DNA from: Saccharomonospora sp. NB11
Lineage (GTDB): Bacteria; Actinomycetota; Actinomycetes; Mycobacteriales; Pseudonocardiaceae
Assembly: GCF_015910535.1 (NCBI RefSeq)
Contig: NZ_JACBJG010000011.1
Span: 62,001-126,000, forward strand
Reading direction: 5' to 3'
DNA length: 64,000 bases
Positions 45,885 to 53,607 of this stretch are shown here, piece after piece; position 1 is the stretch's first letter; each line of letters begins with the position of its first letter. The notes under the pieces were generated by a model, which was not told the origin of the DNA, did not search any database, and saw only the letters and a list, made by a program, of their open reading frames with translations. A program made the translations under genes and the position numbers.

Positions 45885-45982
45885 GTGTTCGGTACTGGTT
45901 CGACATTCGTCCGACTCCGGTTCGACATCGCTTCGACGTTGTCGGCCGTGACGTCGGTTCCGCTGGAGGGGAGGTGCTTACC

Positions 45983-46003
45983 GTGACCGACCGCGACTTC
46001 TGA
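45983..46003 (+). CDS. Micro-ORF 3: hexapeptide M-T-D-R-D-F
   Basis: GTG-ACC-GAC-CGC-GAC-TTC-TGA, preceded by GGGGAGGTG (45968-45976) with 8 nt between GGAGG and GTG. Only residue 2 differs (Thr for Ser), a conservative replacement. The upstream 9-nt SD block is identical to that of copy 2. Confidence 0.55.
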   Translation: MTDRDF

Positions 46004-46030
46004 GTAGTCGAGACACTGTCGTCGCCGGTA

Positions 46031-46221
46031 ATGGCTGGACGCGCACCGTGATGACTCGTGACACGGGCTGTCGCGCTCTGACGGTCATGGTTCGCATCAT
46101 CGATTCCTTCGTCCACGACGGCATTGCCGGCGATACCGGCGAAGTCCGCGGGCAGTGCTGGGGGCCGCGCTGGGGACACCGCCGGAGATCCTGGTCTGAG
46201 GGAAGGTCGTTCCTTCCCTGA
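46031..46221 (+). other. Two further short frames after the micro-ORFs
   Basis: ATG 46031 reads M-A-G-R-A-P-stop with no SD; its TGA overlaps ATG 46051 (TGATG), which opens a 56-codon frame (MTRDTGCRALTVMVRIIDS...) whose stop lies inside the terminator hairpin. The composition is not clearly coding. Recorded because of the overlap and the position in the same presumed transcript. Confidence 0.25.
46199..46219 (+). terminator. Hairpin ending the presumed micro-ORF transcript
   Basis: 8-bp perfect stem AGGGAAGG/CCTTCCCT (46199-46206 with 46212-46219) and 5-nt loop. Lies between the micro-ORFs and the convergent MFS gene, and can serve either direction. Confidence 0.55.
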
Positions 46222-46330
46222 CTAATAGCCATTTCAGCCGGCTTCACGCAGTGATGGCACCGGCACAATCAGGTGGTCGTCGTGACGGTGCTGGCCGCCG
46301 TGAGCACTTTCCGGCGCGCGAGCCCTCGTG

Positions 46331-47539
46331 TCAGCCGGTCTTCTGCACACGCGCCCAGGCGAGTGCGACGGGGATGGTCAGCACCACTCCGGCCCCACCC
46401 GCGAGAGCGATCGCCGTCGTCGCGGACCCGGCGACGTCCGCGACCACACCACCGAGGGCGACACCGAGTCCCTGCGCCACCCGGAGTCCGGTGCGGTAGA
46501 CACCGCCCGCGCCACCACGCTTGTCGTTGGGGACCCACGTGATGAACGTGGCGCCCACGGTGATGATGTAGGCGCCGAAGGCTCCCGCGAGCATCAGCAG
46601 CAGCAGGGCGAAGGGCAATGACGGCGTGGCGGCGAAGCCGATGAGGACGGCGGCGGCGAGGGTGGCCAGTACGCCCATCACCCGCTTGCGGTTCTCGGCT
46701 GACACGTAGCGTGAGAGCACGAACGTGCCGATGATGAAGCCGACCGGGTCGGCCGCGAGGAGCCAGCCGACAGCCTGTTCGGAGGCACCGATCTGGTCGG
46801 CGAGCGGAGCGGCCAGTCCCTCCGGGATGACCGCCAGGCCGACCAGCCAGGACAGAGCGAGCAGCACCCGCAGCCGTCGCTGACTCCACACCCAGCGCAC
46901 AGCGCTGAACCAGCCGTCGCCGGGATCGCCCGCGGCGGGTCGCTGCTGCACCCAGAGCTGGACGAGCGCCGCGGCGACGAGGAAGGTGAACGCGTCGATG
47001 GCCAGTGCCCACGACGCCCCGAACGACGTCACCAGCACGCCGCCTCCGGCGAGACCGATGAGCATGGCGATGTTGCTCGTGATGCCGCGCAGGTCCTGGC
47101 TTCTGAGGTAGAGCTCGTCGTCGGTGAAGACCTCGCGCGTCAAGGCGTTCTGGGCGGCGTTGGCCGGGGCGCCCGCGAGCCGGGCGAGGACCACGAGGGC
47201 GCACAGCGGGAGCAAAGGCATCCCGGGAATGGCCATCGCGCCCACGAGCAGGGCCTGGATCACCGCCGAGCCGACCAGGACCGTCTTGCGGGGAAAGCGG
47301 TCGGCGATCTGCGACAGCCCCAGACCACCGACGAGCGCGGGCAGGAAGGTGAGCGCGTAGACCCCGGCAGCCCAGAGGGCCGATCCGGTGCGGCTGTAGA
47401 CGACGATGGACAGCGCCACCGTGGTGAGGTGGTCCCCGAGGACCGACTGCGCCTCCGCGATCCACAGGGCTCGGAACTCGCGGTTGCGGATCGCGTCCGT
47501 CATCCGCGCCGCGGTCGTGGTAGCTACCAACCTGGTCAC
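46331..47539 (-). CDS. Major facilitator superfamily transporter
   Basis: 402 residues from GTG 47539 or 390 from ATG 47503; MFS proteins of this type usually begin at IRNREFRALW, favouring the shorter form. Twelve predicted helices, with the loop 2-3 motif LSQIADRFPRKTVLVGS and a large central loop. Resembles enterobactin-exporter-like (MFS_3) drug or siderophore efflux proteins. Substrate unknown. A 12-bp palindrome (TGGTAGCTACCA, 47518-47529) lies at its 5' end. Confidence 0.85.
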   Translation of the reverse strand: MTRLVATTTAARMTDAIRNREFRALWIAEAQSVLGDHLTTVALSIVVYSRTGSALWAAGVYALTFLPALVGGLGLSQIADRFPRKTVLVGSAVIQALLVGAMAIPGMPLLPLCALVVLARLAGAPANAAQNALTREVFTDDELYLRSQDLRGITSNIAMLIGLAGGGVLVTSFGASWALAIDAFTFLVAAALVQLWVQQRPAAGDPGDGWFSAVRWVWSQRRLRVLLALSWLVGLAVIPEGLAAPLADQIGASEQAVGWLLAADPVGFIIGTFVLSRYVSAENRKRVMGVLATLAAAVLIGFAATPSLPFALLLLMLAGAFGAYIITVGATFITWVPNDKRGGAGGVYRTGLRVAQGLGVALGGVVADVAGSATTAIALAGGAGVVLTIPVALAWARVQKTG

Positions 47540-47885
47540 CTTGTGCCGAATCGGTTACGTGTTGCGACGTCGGCGCCCACGTTAGTTTTGATCTACCTGG
47601 TGTGGAGCCGATCGCCGGACGTTACCCGGAACGGACTAACGCCGTTGCAGTGCGTGTTGCCTGCAGTCGTGTGCGCCGGGCAGCAATGATGAGTCCCCCT
47701 GAACGTCGGGCTGTATCCCGGGGCCGATCGTCGACCACTCGTTCGGCGCAGTGCCGACGCCGTTCACCGCGCGGACCTGCGCTGTTGCGGTCGCCCCTGC
47801 CGACACTGACGGTGACGGACCGGCCTTGACCAACGCCGGTGGAACGACGCAGACGCCGCGTTCGCGGTGGGGGAGACGAGCGAAC
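47540..47885. other. 346-bp divergent promoter region between MFS and SDR genes
   Basis: No coding character in any frame. It must contain the promoters for the divergent MFS and SDR genes; no convincing -35/-10 pair was recognised. GGGGGAG lies just before the SDR start. Confidence 0.4.
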
Positions 47886-48800
47886 ATGAACGGACAGCTC
47901 GACGGCAAGGCCGTCGTCGTGACCGGAGCCGGTCGCGGACTGGGGGAAGCCTTCGCGACGCACGCGGCGCAGGCCGGCGCGTGCGTGGTGGTGAACGACG
48001 TCGACGCGGATCTCGCGGAGCGGACGACAGCGAACATCACCGCTCACGGCGGCCGGGCCGTCGCGAGCGGTCACGACGTCGCCGACGCGGACCAGGCGGC
48101 CGCGCTCGTGGATCTCTGCGTGGCGGAGTTCGGTGGCGTCGACGGGTTGGTGAACAACGCGGGCGTGAACTACGAGGCCGTGTCGTGGCTCGACAAGCCC
48201 GACGACGTCCGCACCCTCGTCGAGACCAACGTGCTGGGCGTCATCTACGTGGGAACGGCGGCCGCGCGCGTGATGGTGGACACGGGGCGAGGCGGCTCGA
48301 TCGTCAACATCTCGTCGGGGGCGTCGCTCGGTCAGCGCAAGCTCGCCGCCTACTCGGCCAGCAAGGGAGCGGTGGCGTCGCTGACCTACTCCTGGGCACT
48401 CGACATGGAGGAGGTCGGCGTGCGGGTCAACGCGGTGTGCCCGCTGGCCCACACACGCATGGTCTGGGCCTCGGAGCGGTCGCTGCGGAACTGCCCGCCC
48501 GAACGCACGCCCTCGAAGATCGCTCCGCTCGTGCTGTTCCTGCTCTCCGACGACGCCGAGGGCATCACGGGACAGCTCATCCGGTGCAACGGCTCCGAGC
48601 TGCACATCATGGGCCAGCCGTACATCAAGCAGCCCGTGCTGCACCGCGCGGTGTGGGACAGCACGAGCGTGCGGCGTGCGTTCTCGGAGGTCTTCGCGGC
48701 GCATCTCGAACCGTACGGGTTGGAGAAGCGGGTCCCGCCGACGCTGAGGGAGTGGACCGGCACGGCGTCCGGGGCGTCGTGGCCCCGGCGCAGCGCGTGA
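47886..48800 (+). CDS. Short-chain dehydrogenase/reductase
   Basis: 304 residues. Classical SDR: cofactor motif TGAGRGLG (near residue 14), VNNAGVNYEA, catalytic Ser in VNISSGAS, and YSASK with Tyr/Lys. The aspartate in VVVNDVDAD suggests preference for NAD. The C-terminal extension of about 70 residues after the core resembles MFE-2/hydroxyacyl-CoA-type SDRs. ATG 47886 follows GGGGGAG; the longer frame is rejected. Confidence 0.88.
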   Translation: MNGQLDGKAVVVTGAGRGLGEAFATHAAQAGACVVVNDVDADLAERTTANITAHGGRAVASGHDVADADQAAALVDLCVAEFGGVDGLVNNAGVNYEAVSWLDKPDDVRTLVETNVLGVIYVGTAAARVMVDTGRGGSIVNISSGASLGQRKLAAYSASKGAVASLTYSWALDMEEVGVRVNAVCPLAHTRMVWASERSLRNCPPERTPSKIAPLVLFLLSDDAEGITGQLIRCNGSELHIMGQPYIKQPVLHRAVWDSTSVRRAFSEVFAAHLEPYGLEKRVPPTLREWTGTASGASWPRRSA

Positions 48801-48807
48801 AGGGGGA

Positions 48808-48837
48808 GGCTCGCGCCGGGTGACTCCGGCGCGAGCC
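48808..48837. terminator. Bidirectional hairpin terminator
   Basis: Perfect 12-bp stem (48808-48819 with 48826-48837) and 6-nt loop between the convergent SDR and acyl-CoA synthetase genes. Confidence 0.8.
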
Positions 48838-48844
48838 GCGCTGG

Positions 48845-50671
48845 TCAGGTGTACAGGGCGTCGATGTCCGCGTGGTAGCGGCTGGTGATCACGCGACGCT
48901 TGAGTTTCAACGTCGGCGTCACCTCGCCGCTCTCGGGTGTCCACGGTTCGGTGAGCAGGTGGTAGCGCTTCACCTGCTCCACCCTGGCCAGTCGCTCGTT
49001 CGCCGCCTCGACGGCGCGGTCGATCTCGGCGCGGACGGCGGGATGCGCCGCGAGCTCGGTGAGGTCGCGGTTCTCGATGCCGCGGGTGGCGGCCCAGTTG
49101 AGAACGGTCTCGTCGTCGAGCACGACGAGTGCGGTCACGTACGGCCTGCCGTCGCCGATCGCGATCGCCTGCCCGATCAGCGGATGTTCCTTGAGGAGAC
49201 CCTCGATCCGGGTGGGCGCGATGTTCTTGCCGCCCGCGGTGATGATGAGTTCCTTCTTCCGGTCGGTGATCGTGACGAAGCCGTCCTCGTCGATCGTGCC
49301 GATGTCTCCCGTGGCGAACCAGCCGTCGGCGTCGACGGCGGGAGTGATCGCCCCGTCGGCCTGGAGGTAGCCGAGGAACACGATCGGCCCCCGGACGAGC
49401 AGTTCCCCGTCCGCCGCGACGGTGACCTCCACGTCGGCGACCGGCTTGCCGACGGTTCCGGCCTTGAAGGCCTTCGCGTGGTTGGCCGTCGCGGCCCCGG
49501 TGGTCTCGGACAGGCCCCACACCTCGTGGATCTCGACGCCGAGTCCTGCGGCGAAATGCAGCACTTCCAGCGGGAGGGCCGCCGCTCCGCTGGAGGCGAA
49601 CGTGAGCTGGTCGAGACCGAGCATCGTGCGCACGGGCGCGAGCACGGTGCGGTCGGCCTCGGCGATGCGCTCGGCGAGCTCGGGCGGGACCTCCTCGCCC
49701 GCGCTGCGCAGCGCGTACCCCTGCCGGAGCAGGTCGCTGGCGGCGAGCAGGGCCTCCCGGCGGTCCTCGGGAGCCGCGGCCAGCATGGTCTTGAGTCCCG
49801 CGACCATCTTCTCCCAGACCCGGGGCACCCCGAAGAACGCCTGGGGGCGCACGCGGGCGAGAGCGGCGGCGATACCGGCGGGGTCGGCGAGCGTGTGCAC
49901 GTGCCCGGCCCGGACGACCGGCATGTAGAGGGACAACTCGCGCTCGGCGATGTGCGCGAGCGGGAGGTAGGCGATGTTGGACAGGTGCGGTGGCGCATCG
50001 TGCAGGCTGTGCAGGGCGATCGCCTCGTGGATGGCGTTGCGGTGCGACAGCACCACGCCCTTGGGCACCCCGGTGGTCCCCGAGGTGTAGATCATCGACA
50101 GCGGGTCGTCGGGCTTGATCGCGTCGGTGAGTGTCTCGAACGTCCCCGGAGAGTCCCGGTGCAGCTCCGCGCCCCGCTCCCGCAGCCGGGCGTACGTCAG
50201 GAAGCGGTCGTCGTCCGGGACGACGTCGCCGTCGAAGACCACGACGTGGCGGACACCAGGGAGGTCGTCGAGGACGGCCTGCCAGCGGGGTAGTTCGTCG
50301 GAGCCGGCGATCACGGCGATCGGGGCGGAGCTGTGGTCGACCACGTAGCGGAGTTGTTCGGTGCTCAGGGTGGAGTAGGCCGTGCACGGGATCGCACCGA
50401 GGTTGGCGGCGGCGAGATCGACGAGGATGTGTTCGGGGCGGCTCGCCGACATGATCATGAGGCGCTGTCCGGCACGGAGGCCGAGGTCGGCGAGTCCTCG
50501 GGCGAGGGCGGCGACCTCGTCGCGCACCTGCGCCCAGCTCAACGTGGGGGCATCGGGGTCGTCCAGGGACGTCAACGCCGGGAGGTCACCGAACTCGGTG
50601 GCGTTGCGGCGAAGGAATCTGGCGATGGTCTGGCCTTCGACCTGGGCTGCGACGGATTGCTGAGTGGTCAA
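48845..50671 (-). CDS. Long-chain fatty-acid-CoA ligase (FadD15-like)
   Basis: 608 residues. ANL adenylating enzyme: P-loop YTSGTTGVPKGVVLSHRN, A5 EVWGLSETTGAATANH, A7 YLQADGAITPAVDADGWFATGD, A8 DRKKELIITAGGKNIAP with the hinge, and the A10 segment that usually carries the catalytic Lys (LKLKRRVI). It activates fatty acids as acyl-CoA. TTG 50671 has GAGGAGG 6 nt upstream; ATG 50686 lies inside that SD block and is thought less likely. Confidence 0.9.
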   Translation of the reverse strand: MTTQQSVAAQVEGQTIARFLRRNATEFGDLPALTSLDDPDAPTLSWAQVRDEVAALARGLADLGLRAGQRLMIMSASRPEHILVDLAAANLGAIPCTAYSTLSTEQLRYVVDHSSAPIAVIAGSDELPRWQAVLDDLPGVRHVVVFDGDVVPDDDRFLTYARLRERGAELHRDSPGTFETLTDAIKPDDPLSMIYTSGTTGVPKGVVLSHRNAIHEAIALHSLHDAPPHLSNIAYLPLAHIAERELSLYMPVVRAGHVHTLADPAGIAAALARVRPQAFFGVPRVWEKMVAGLKTMLAAAPEDRREALLAASDLLRQGYALRSAGEEVPPELAERIAEADRTVLAPVRTMLGLDQLTFASSGAAALPLEVLHFAAGLGVEIHEVWGLSETTGAATANHAKAFKAGTVGKPVADVEVTVAADGELLVRGPIVFLGYLQADGAITPAVDADGWFATGDIGTIDEDGFVTITDRKKELIITAGGKNIAPTRIEGLLKEHPLIGQAIAIGDGRPYVTALVVLDDETVLNWAATRGIENRDLTELAAHPAVRAEIDRAVEAANERLARVEQVKRYHLLTEPWTPESGEVTPTLKLKRRVITSRYHADIDALYT

Positions 50672-50781
50672 CGCTGTCCTCCTCATTCTCCGTGAACGAA
50701 CCAGCTTATGTAATGCGCGTCACTTTTCGGGAGGGGCGTATTCGGCTGAATCGTGTCGCGGTCGACGGGTACAGCTCGACG

Positions 50782-51429
50782 GTGGGCACGGACGGACGGA
50801 AGGCCGACACGGTGCAGCGGTTGCTCCGGGTGGCCGGACGCACCTATGCCGACGAGGCCGGGATCGGACTGCGCGACACGCCGTCGCCGCTGTACCGGCT
50901 GCTGGTGCTGTCGGTGCTGCTGTCGGCTCGGATCAAGGCCGACATCGCCGTCGCGGCGGCGCGGGAGCTCTTCGCCGCGGGCTGTCGAACCCCGCGCGGG
51001 ACGCTCGACACGTCCTGGCAGGACCGTGTCGACGCGTTGGGGCGCGGCCATTACGTGCGCTACGACGAGAGCACGGCCACCACGCTCGGCAGGGGTGCGG
51101 AACTGATCGTCGACGAGTACGGCTCCGACCTGCGCCGGATGGCCGCTCGGGCGGAGGGCGACGTGTCGACGCTGCGGAGGCTGCTGCGTGAGGTGCCCGG
51201 TATCGGAGCAGTGGGCGCCGACATCTTCTGCCGTGAGGTGCAGGCCGTGTGGCCGTGGGTCCGGCCGTATCTCGACGCGAAGGCGAGGAAGGGGGCCGAG
51301 CGGATCGGTCTGCCCGGCGACGTCGCGTCGTTGGCCGTGCTCGTCGACGATGGCGATCTCGCGCGGTTCTCCGCGGCTCTCGTGCGGGTGAGTCTGGATG
51401 CGCGGCTTGCGAAGGAGGTCACCGGCTGA
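50782..51429 (+). CDS. HhH-GPD / endonuclease III-like protein
   Basis: 215 residues. Helix-hairpin-helix element LREVPGIGAVGADIFCREVQ and N-terminal TPSPLYRLLVLSVLLSARI, which resembles endonuclease III folds. The Asp after the HhH motif is not in the usual place, and the iron-sulfur Cys cluster of EndoIII is missing, so glycosylase activity is uncertain. GTG 50782 gives the likely N-terminus (MGTDGRKADTVQRLL); 50692 and ATG 50713 are longer alternatives. Confidence 0.72.
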   Translation: MGTDGRKADTVQRLLRVAGRTYADEAGIGLRDTPSPLYRLLVLSVLLSARIKADIAVAAARELFAAGCRTPRGTLDTSWQDRVDALGRGHYVRYDESTATTLGRGAELIVDEYGSDLRRMAARAEGDVSTLRRLLREVPGIGAVGADIFCREVQAVWPWVRPYLDAKARKGAERIGLPGDVASLAVLVDDGDLARFSAALVRVSLDARLAKEVTG

Positions 51430-51622
51430 CCGGTGGGTCCGTCGTCGGCGGTCGATCGCCGATCACGTCGCTGTCGAAGATCTGTTGTGGACGGTCGCTG
51501 CGCTGGGGCGGAGAGTGATCCTCGTCGCCGGGTCGGGCTGTCGTCGGCGCGCTGAACAGTGTGATCCAGATTACGATGACGGGTCGAGTCGTTCGAAGTG
51601 GGAGTCGGCGGGAGGGGGCGTC

Positions 51623-52930
51623 GTGGGCGGCGAGGATGTCCTGGTCGCGGGGCGGTACCGCCTGCTGGAGCGCGTCGGCCGTGGGGGCATGGGCATCGTG
51701 TGGCGGGCCCACGACGAGCACCTCGATCGGGTGGTCGCGGTCAAGCGGTTGCGTTCCGACGGTGTGGGTGACGAGGACTTCGAGGCTGTTCTCGACCGCA
51801 CGATGCGCGAGGCGCGGGTCGCGGCACGGATCGCCCATCCGCATGCGATCACCGTGCACGACGTGGTCGTCGACCAGGGTGCCGCTTTCCTCGTGATGGA
51901 GTTCCTCCCGTGTCGGAGCCTCTCGGCGCTGGTGGCCGAGACGGGCCCGTTGTCTCCGGTCGAGGCTGCCGCCATCGGAGCCCAGGTGGCGTCCGCTCTC
52001 GCGGCGGCGCACGCGGAGGGCATCGTCCACTGCGACGTCAAACCCGGCAACGTGCTCGTCACCGACGACGGCATCGCCAAGATCGCCGACTTCGGCATTT
52101 CCCGCGCCGAGGGGTTGGGCCCGGTGTTCGATCGAGGACTCGTCGCCGGAACGCCCGCGTACCTCGCGCCCGAAGTGGCCGAGGGCGGCCGGGGTGGTGC
52201 GGCCTCGGACGTCTTCTCGCTCGGTGCGACGTTGTTCTGGGCGGTCGAAGGCGTGCCGCCGTTCGGCGACCCCGGCAACACCGTCGCCCTGCTCGTGCGC
52301 ATCACGCACTCCCGACCGGAACCGTTCCGCAGGGCCGGGGTCCTCGGGGAGCCGCTGCGGGCGATGCTGCGTCGGGACCCGGCCGAACGGCCGACCATGC
52401 GTCAGGTCCAGAACCTACTGGAGGCGATCGCCGCCGGACGGCCCGCGGACTCGCCGGGTTCGGTCGACACCCGCCCGCTCACCGTCGTCTCCGCGCGGAC
52501 GGTGCGTCGGGTGGCGATCGGAGGTGTCGTGGCGGCGGTGGTCGTCTCGGCGGGCATGGCACTAAGCCGCGACGCCGACACCGATCGCAGCGGCGCGATC
52601 GCGCTGCCCGGCACGTCCGACTGCGTCGCGGAGTTGCGTGTGCTGCGGCGCTGGGACGGCGGGTACGAGGGGGAGGTCGTCGTGCGGCCGGTCGACACGG
52701 AGGTGGACGGCTGGGTGACGCGATGGTCGCCGCCGCGAGGCCACGAGGTCACCGAGGTGTGGAACGGCACCGCGTCGTGGCGGGGTGACGAGGTGCGCGT
52801 GCGCGACGTGGGGTGGAACGCGGTGCTGGGGGAAGGGCGGGTCGCCGTGTTCGGCTTCCTGGTTCAGACCTCACCCGACGCCGACCGGATGGACGACGGC
52901 CGCATCGTGCTTCCCTGTCGTGCGGACTGA
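51623..52930 (+). CDS. Transmembrane Ser/Thr protein kinase with extracellular CBM2-like domain
   Basis: 435 residues. PknB-type kinase domain 12-270: glycine loop GRGGMGIVW, Lys41 (VAVKR), catalytic loop HCDVKPGN (136-143), DFG 156-158, APE at 182-184. The catalytic loop has HCD instead of HRD, so it is a non-RD kinase. One transmembrane helix (about 296-314), then an outside domain 330-433 that matches family 2 carbohydrate-binding modules: flanking Cys334 and Cys432, WDGGYEGEVVV, W364, VWNGTASW and GWNAVLGEG. GTG 51623 with GGAGGG upstream. The 3' end overlaps a convergent TetR gene. Confidence 0.87.
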   Translation: MGGEDVLVAGRYRLLERVGRGGMGIVWRAHDEHLDRVVAVKRLRSDGVGDEDFEAVLDRTMREARVAARIAHPHAITVHDVVVDQGAAFLVMEFLPCRSLSALVAETGPLSPVEAAAIGAQVASALAAAHAEGIVHCDVKPGNVLVTDDGIAKIADFGISRAEGLGPVFDRGLVAGTPAYLAPEVAEGGRGGAASDVFSLGATLFWAVEGVPPFGDPGNTVALLVRITHSRPEPFRRAGVLGEPLRAMLRRDPAERPTMRQVQNLLEAIAAGRPADSPGSVDTRPLTVVSARTVRRVAIGGVVAAVVVSAGMALSRDADTDRSGAIALPGTSDCVAELRVLRRWDGGYEGEVVVRPVDTEVDGWVTRWSPPRGHEVTEVWNGTASWRGDEVRVRDVGWNAVLGEGRVAVFGFLVQTSPDADRMDDGRIVLPCRAD

Positions 52931-53544
52931 CCCTGCTGCCGATCGCGGGGCAACACCTGGTCGAGGTGGTAGCGCAGGACCTCCATCGCGGCCGTGGCGC
53001 TGCGTTGGCCGACGAGCACGCTCGTGCCCATGCCGTGGGTGAGCGTCACCAGGCGAGCCGCTTCGAGTACCGGGTCGGCGTCGGCGGCGAGTTCCCCGCG
53101 TCGTTCGGCCGTTCGCAGCAGCTCGGTGAGGTGTCGCTCCAGGCGGTCGGGGCCTGCGACGAACGGGAGTCGGGCGAGTTCGGGGTCGGTCATCGCGAGC
53201 ACCGCGTAGGAGGTCCACACCACGTGGAAGACGCGGCTCGGTTCGTCGGTGGGAAGTGCCTCGGCGAGGAAGGTCTCGACGCGCTCGCGGGTCGACGGCG
53301 TGGCCGACAGGTCGGCGAGGCGGGCGTTCCAGCGCTCGTGGCTGCGCCGTTCGAGGTCCTCCAAGGCGGAGTGCAACAGGTGGGCCTTGGTCCGGAAGTA
53401 GTACTGCACGAGCCGGAGTGACACCCCGGCCTCGGCGGCGACCGCGCGCATGGTCACCGCCGCCAGCCCCTCGCGTCCGGCGACGCGGAGCAGGGCGGCC
53501 ACGAGGTGTGCGCGGCGTTGCTCGTGGTCGACTCGTCTGGGCAT
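52864..53544 (-). CDS. TetR family transcriptional regulator
   Basis: 226 residues. HTH region LLRVAGREGLAAVTMRAVAAEAGVSLRLVQYYFRTKAHLL; C-terminal domain with AARLVTLTHGMGTSVLVGQRS. Divergent from an MFS gene, with an 8-bp-arm palindrome in the shared promoter, so probably represses that transporter. ATG 53544. Its last 67 bp overlap the 3' end of the kinase gene. Confidence 0.88.
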   Translation of the reverse strand: MPRRVDHEQRRAHLVAALLRVAGREGLAAVTMRAVAAEAGVSLRLVQYYFRTKAHLLHSALEDLERRSHERWNARLADLSATPSTRERVETFLAEALPTDEPSRVFHVVWTSYAVLAMTDPELARLPFVAGPDRLERHLTELLRTAERRGELAADADPVLEAARLVTLTHGMGTSVLVGQRSATAAMEVLRYHLDQVLPRDRQQGQSARQGSTMRPSSIRSASGEV

Positions 53545-53574
53545 GCGACTCCCTCCGGTTATGGTACAAGTGTA

Positions 53575-53594
53575 TCTGATACTGATGTATCAGA
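53575..53594. promoter_or_regulatory. TetR operator palindrome between tetR and MFS genes
   Basis: TCTGATAC-TGAT-GTATCAGA: perfect 8-bp arms with a 4-bp spacer, 14 bp upstream of the MFS ATG and 30 bp from the tetR ATG. AT-rich relative to surroundings. Typical size for a TetR-family operator. Confidence 0.65.
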
Positions 53595-53607
53595 ACGGTG
53601 GTCGCCG

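Noticed and set aside
45707-46003. 98-codon frame ending at the third micro-ORF stop as a normal gene
   Set aside because: It passes through the other two copies in different frames, lacks an SD at its start, and would not explain the tight conservation bounded by each micro-ORF start and stop.
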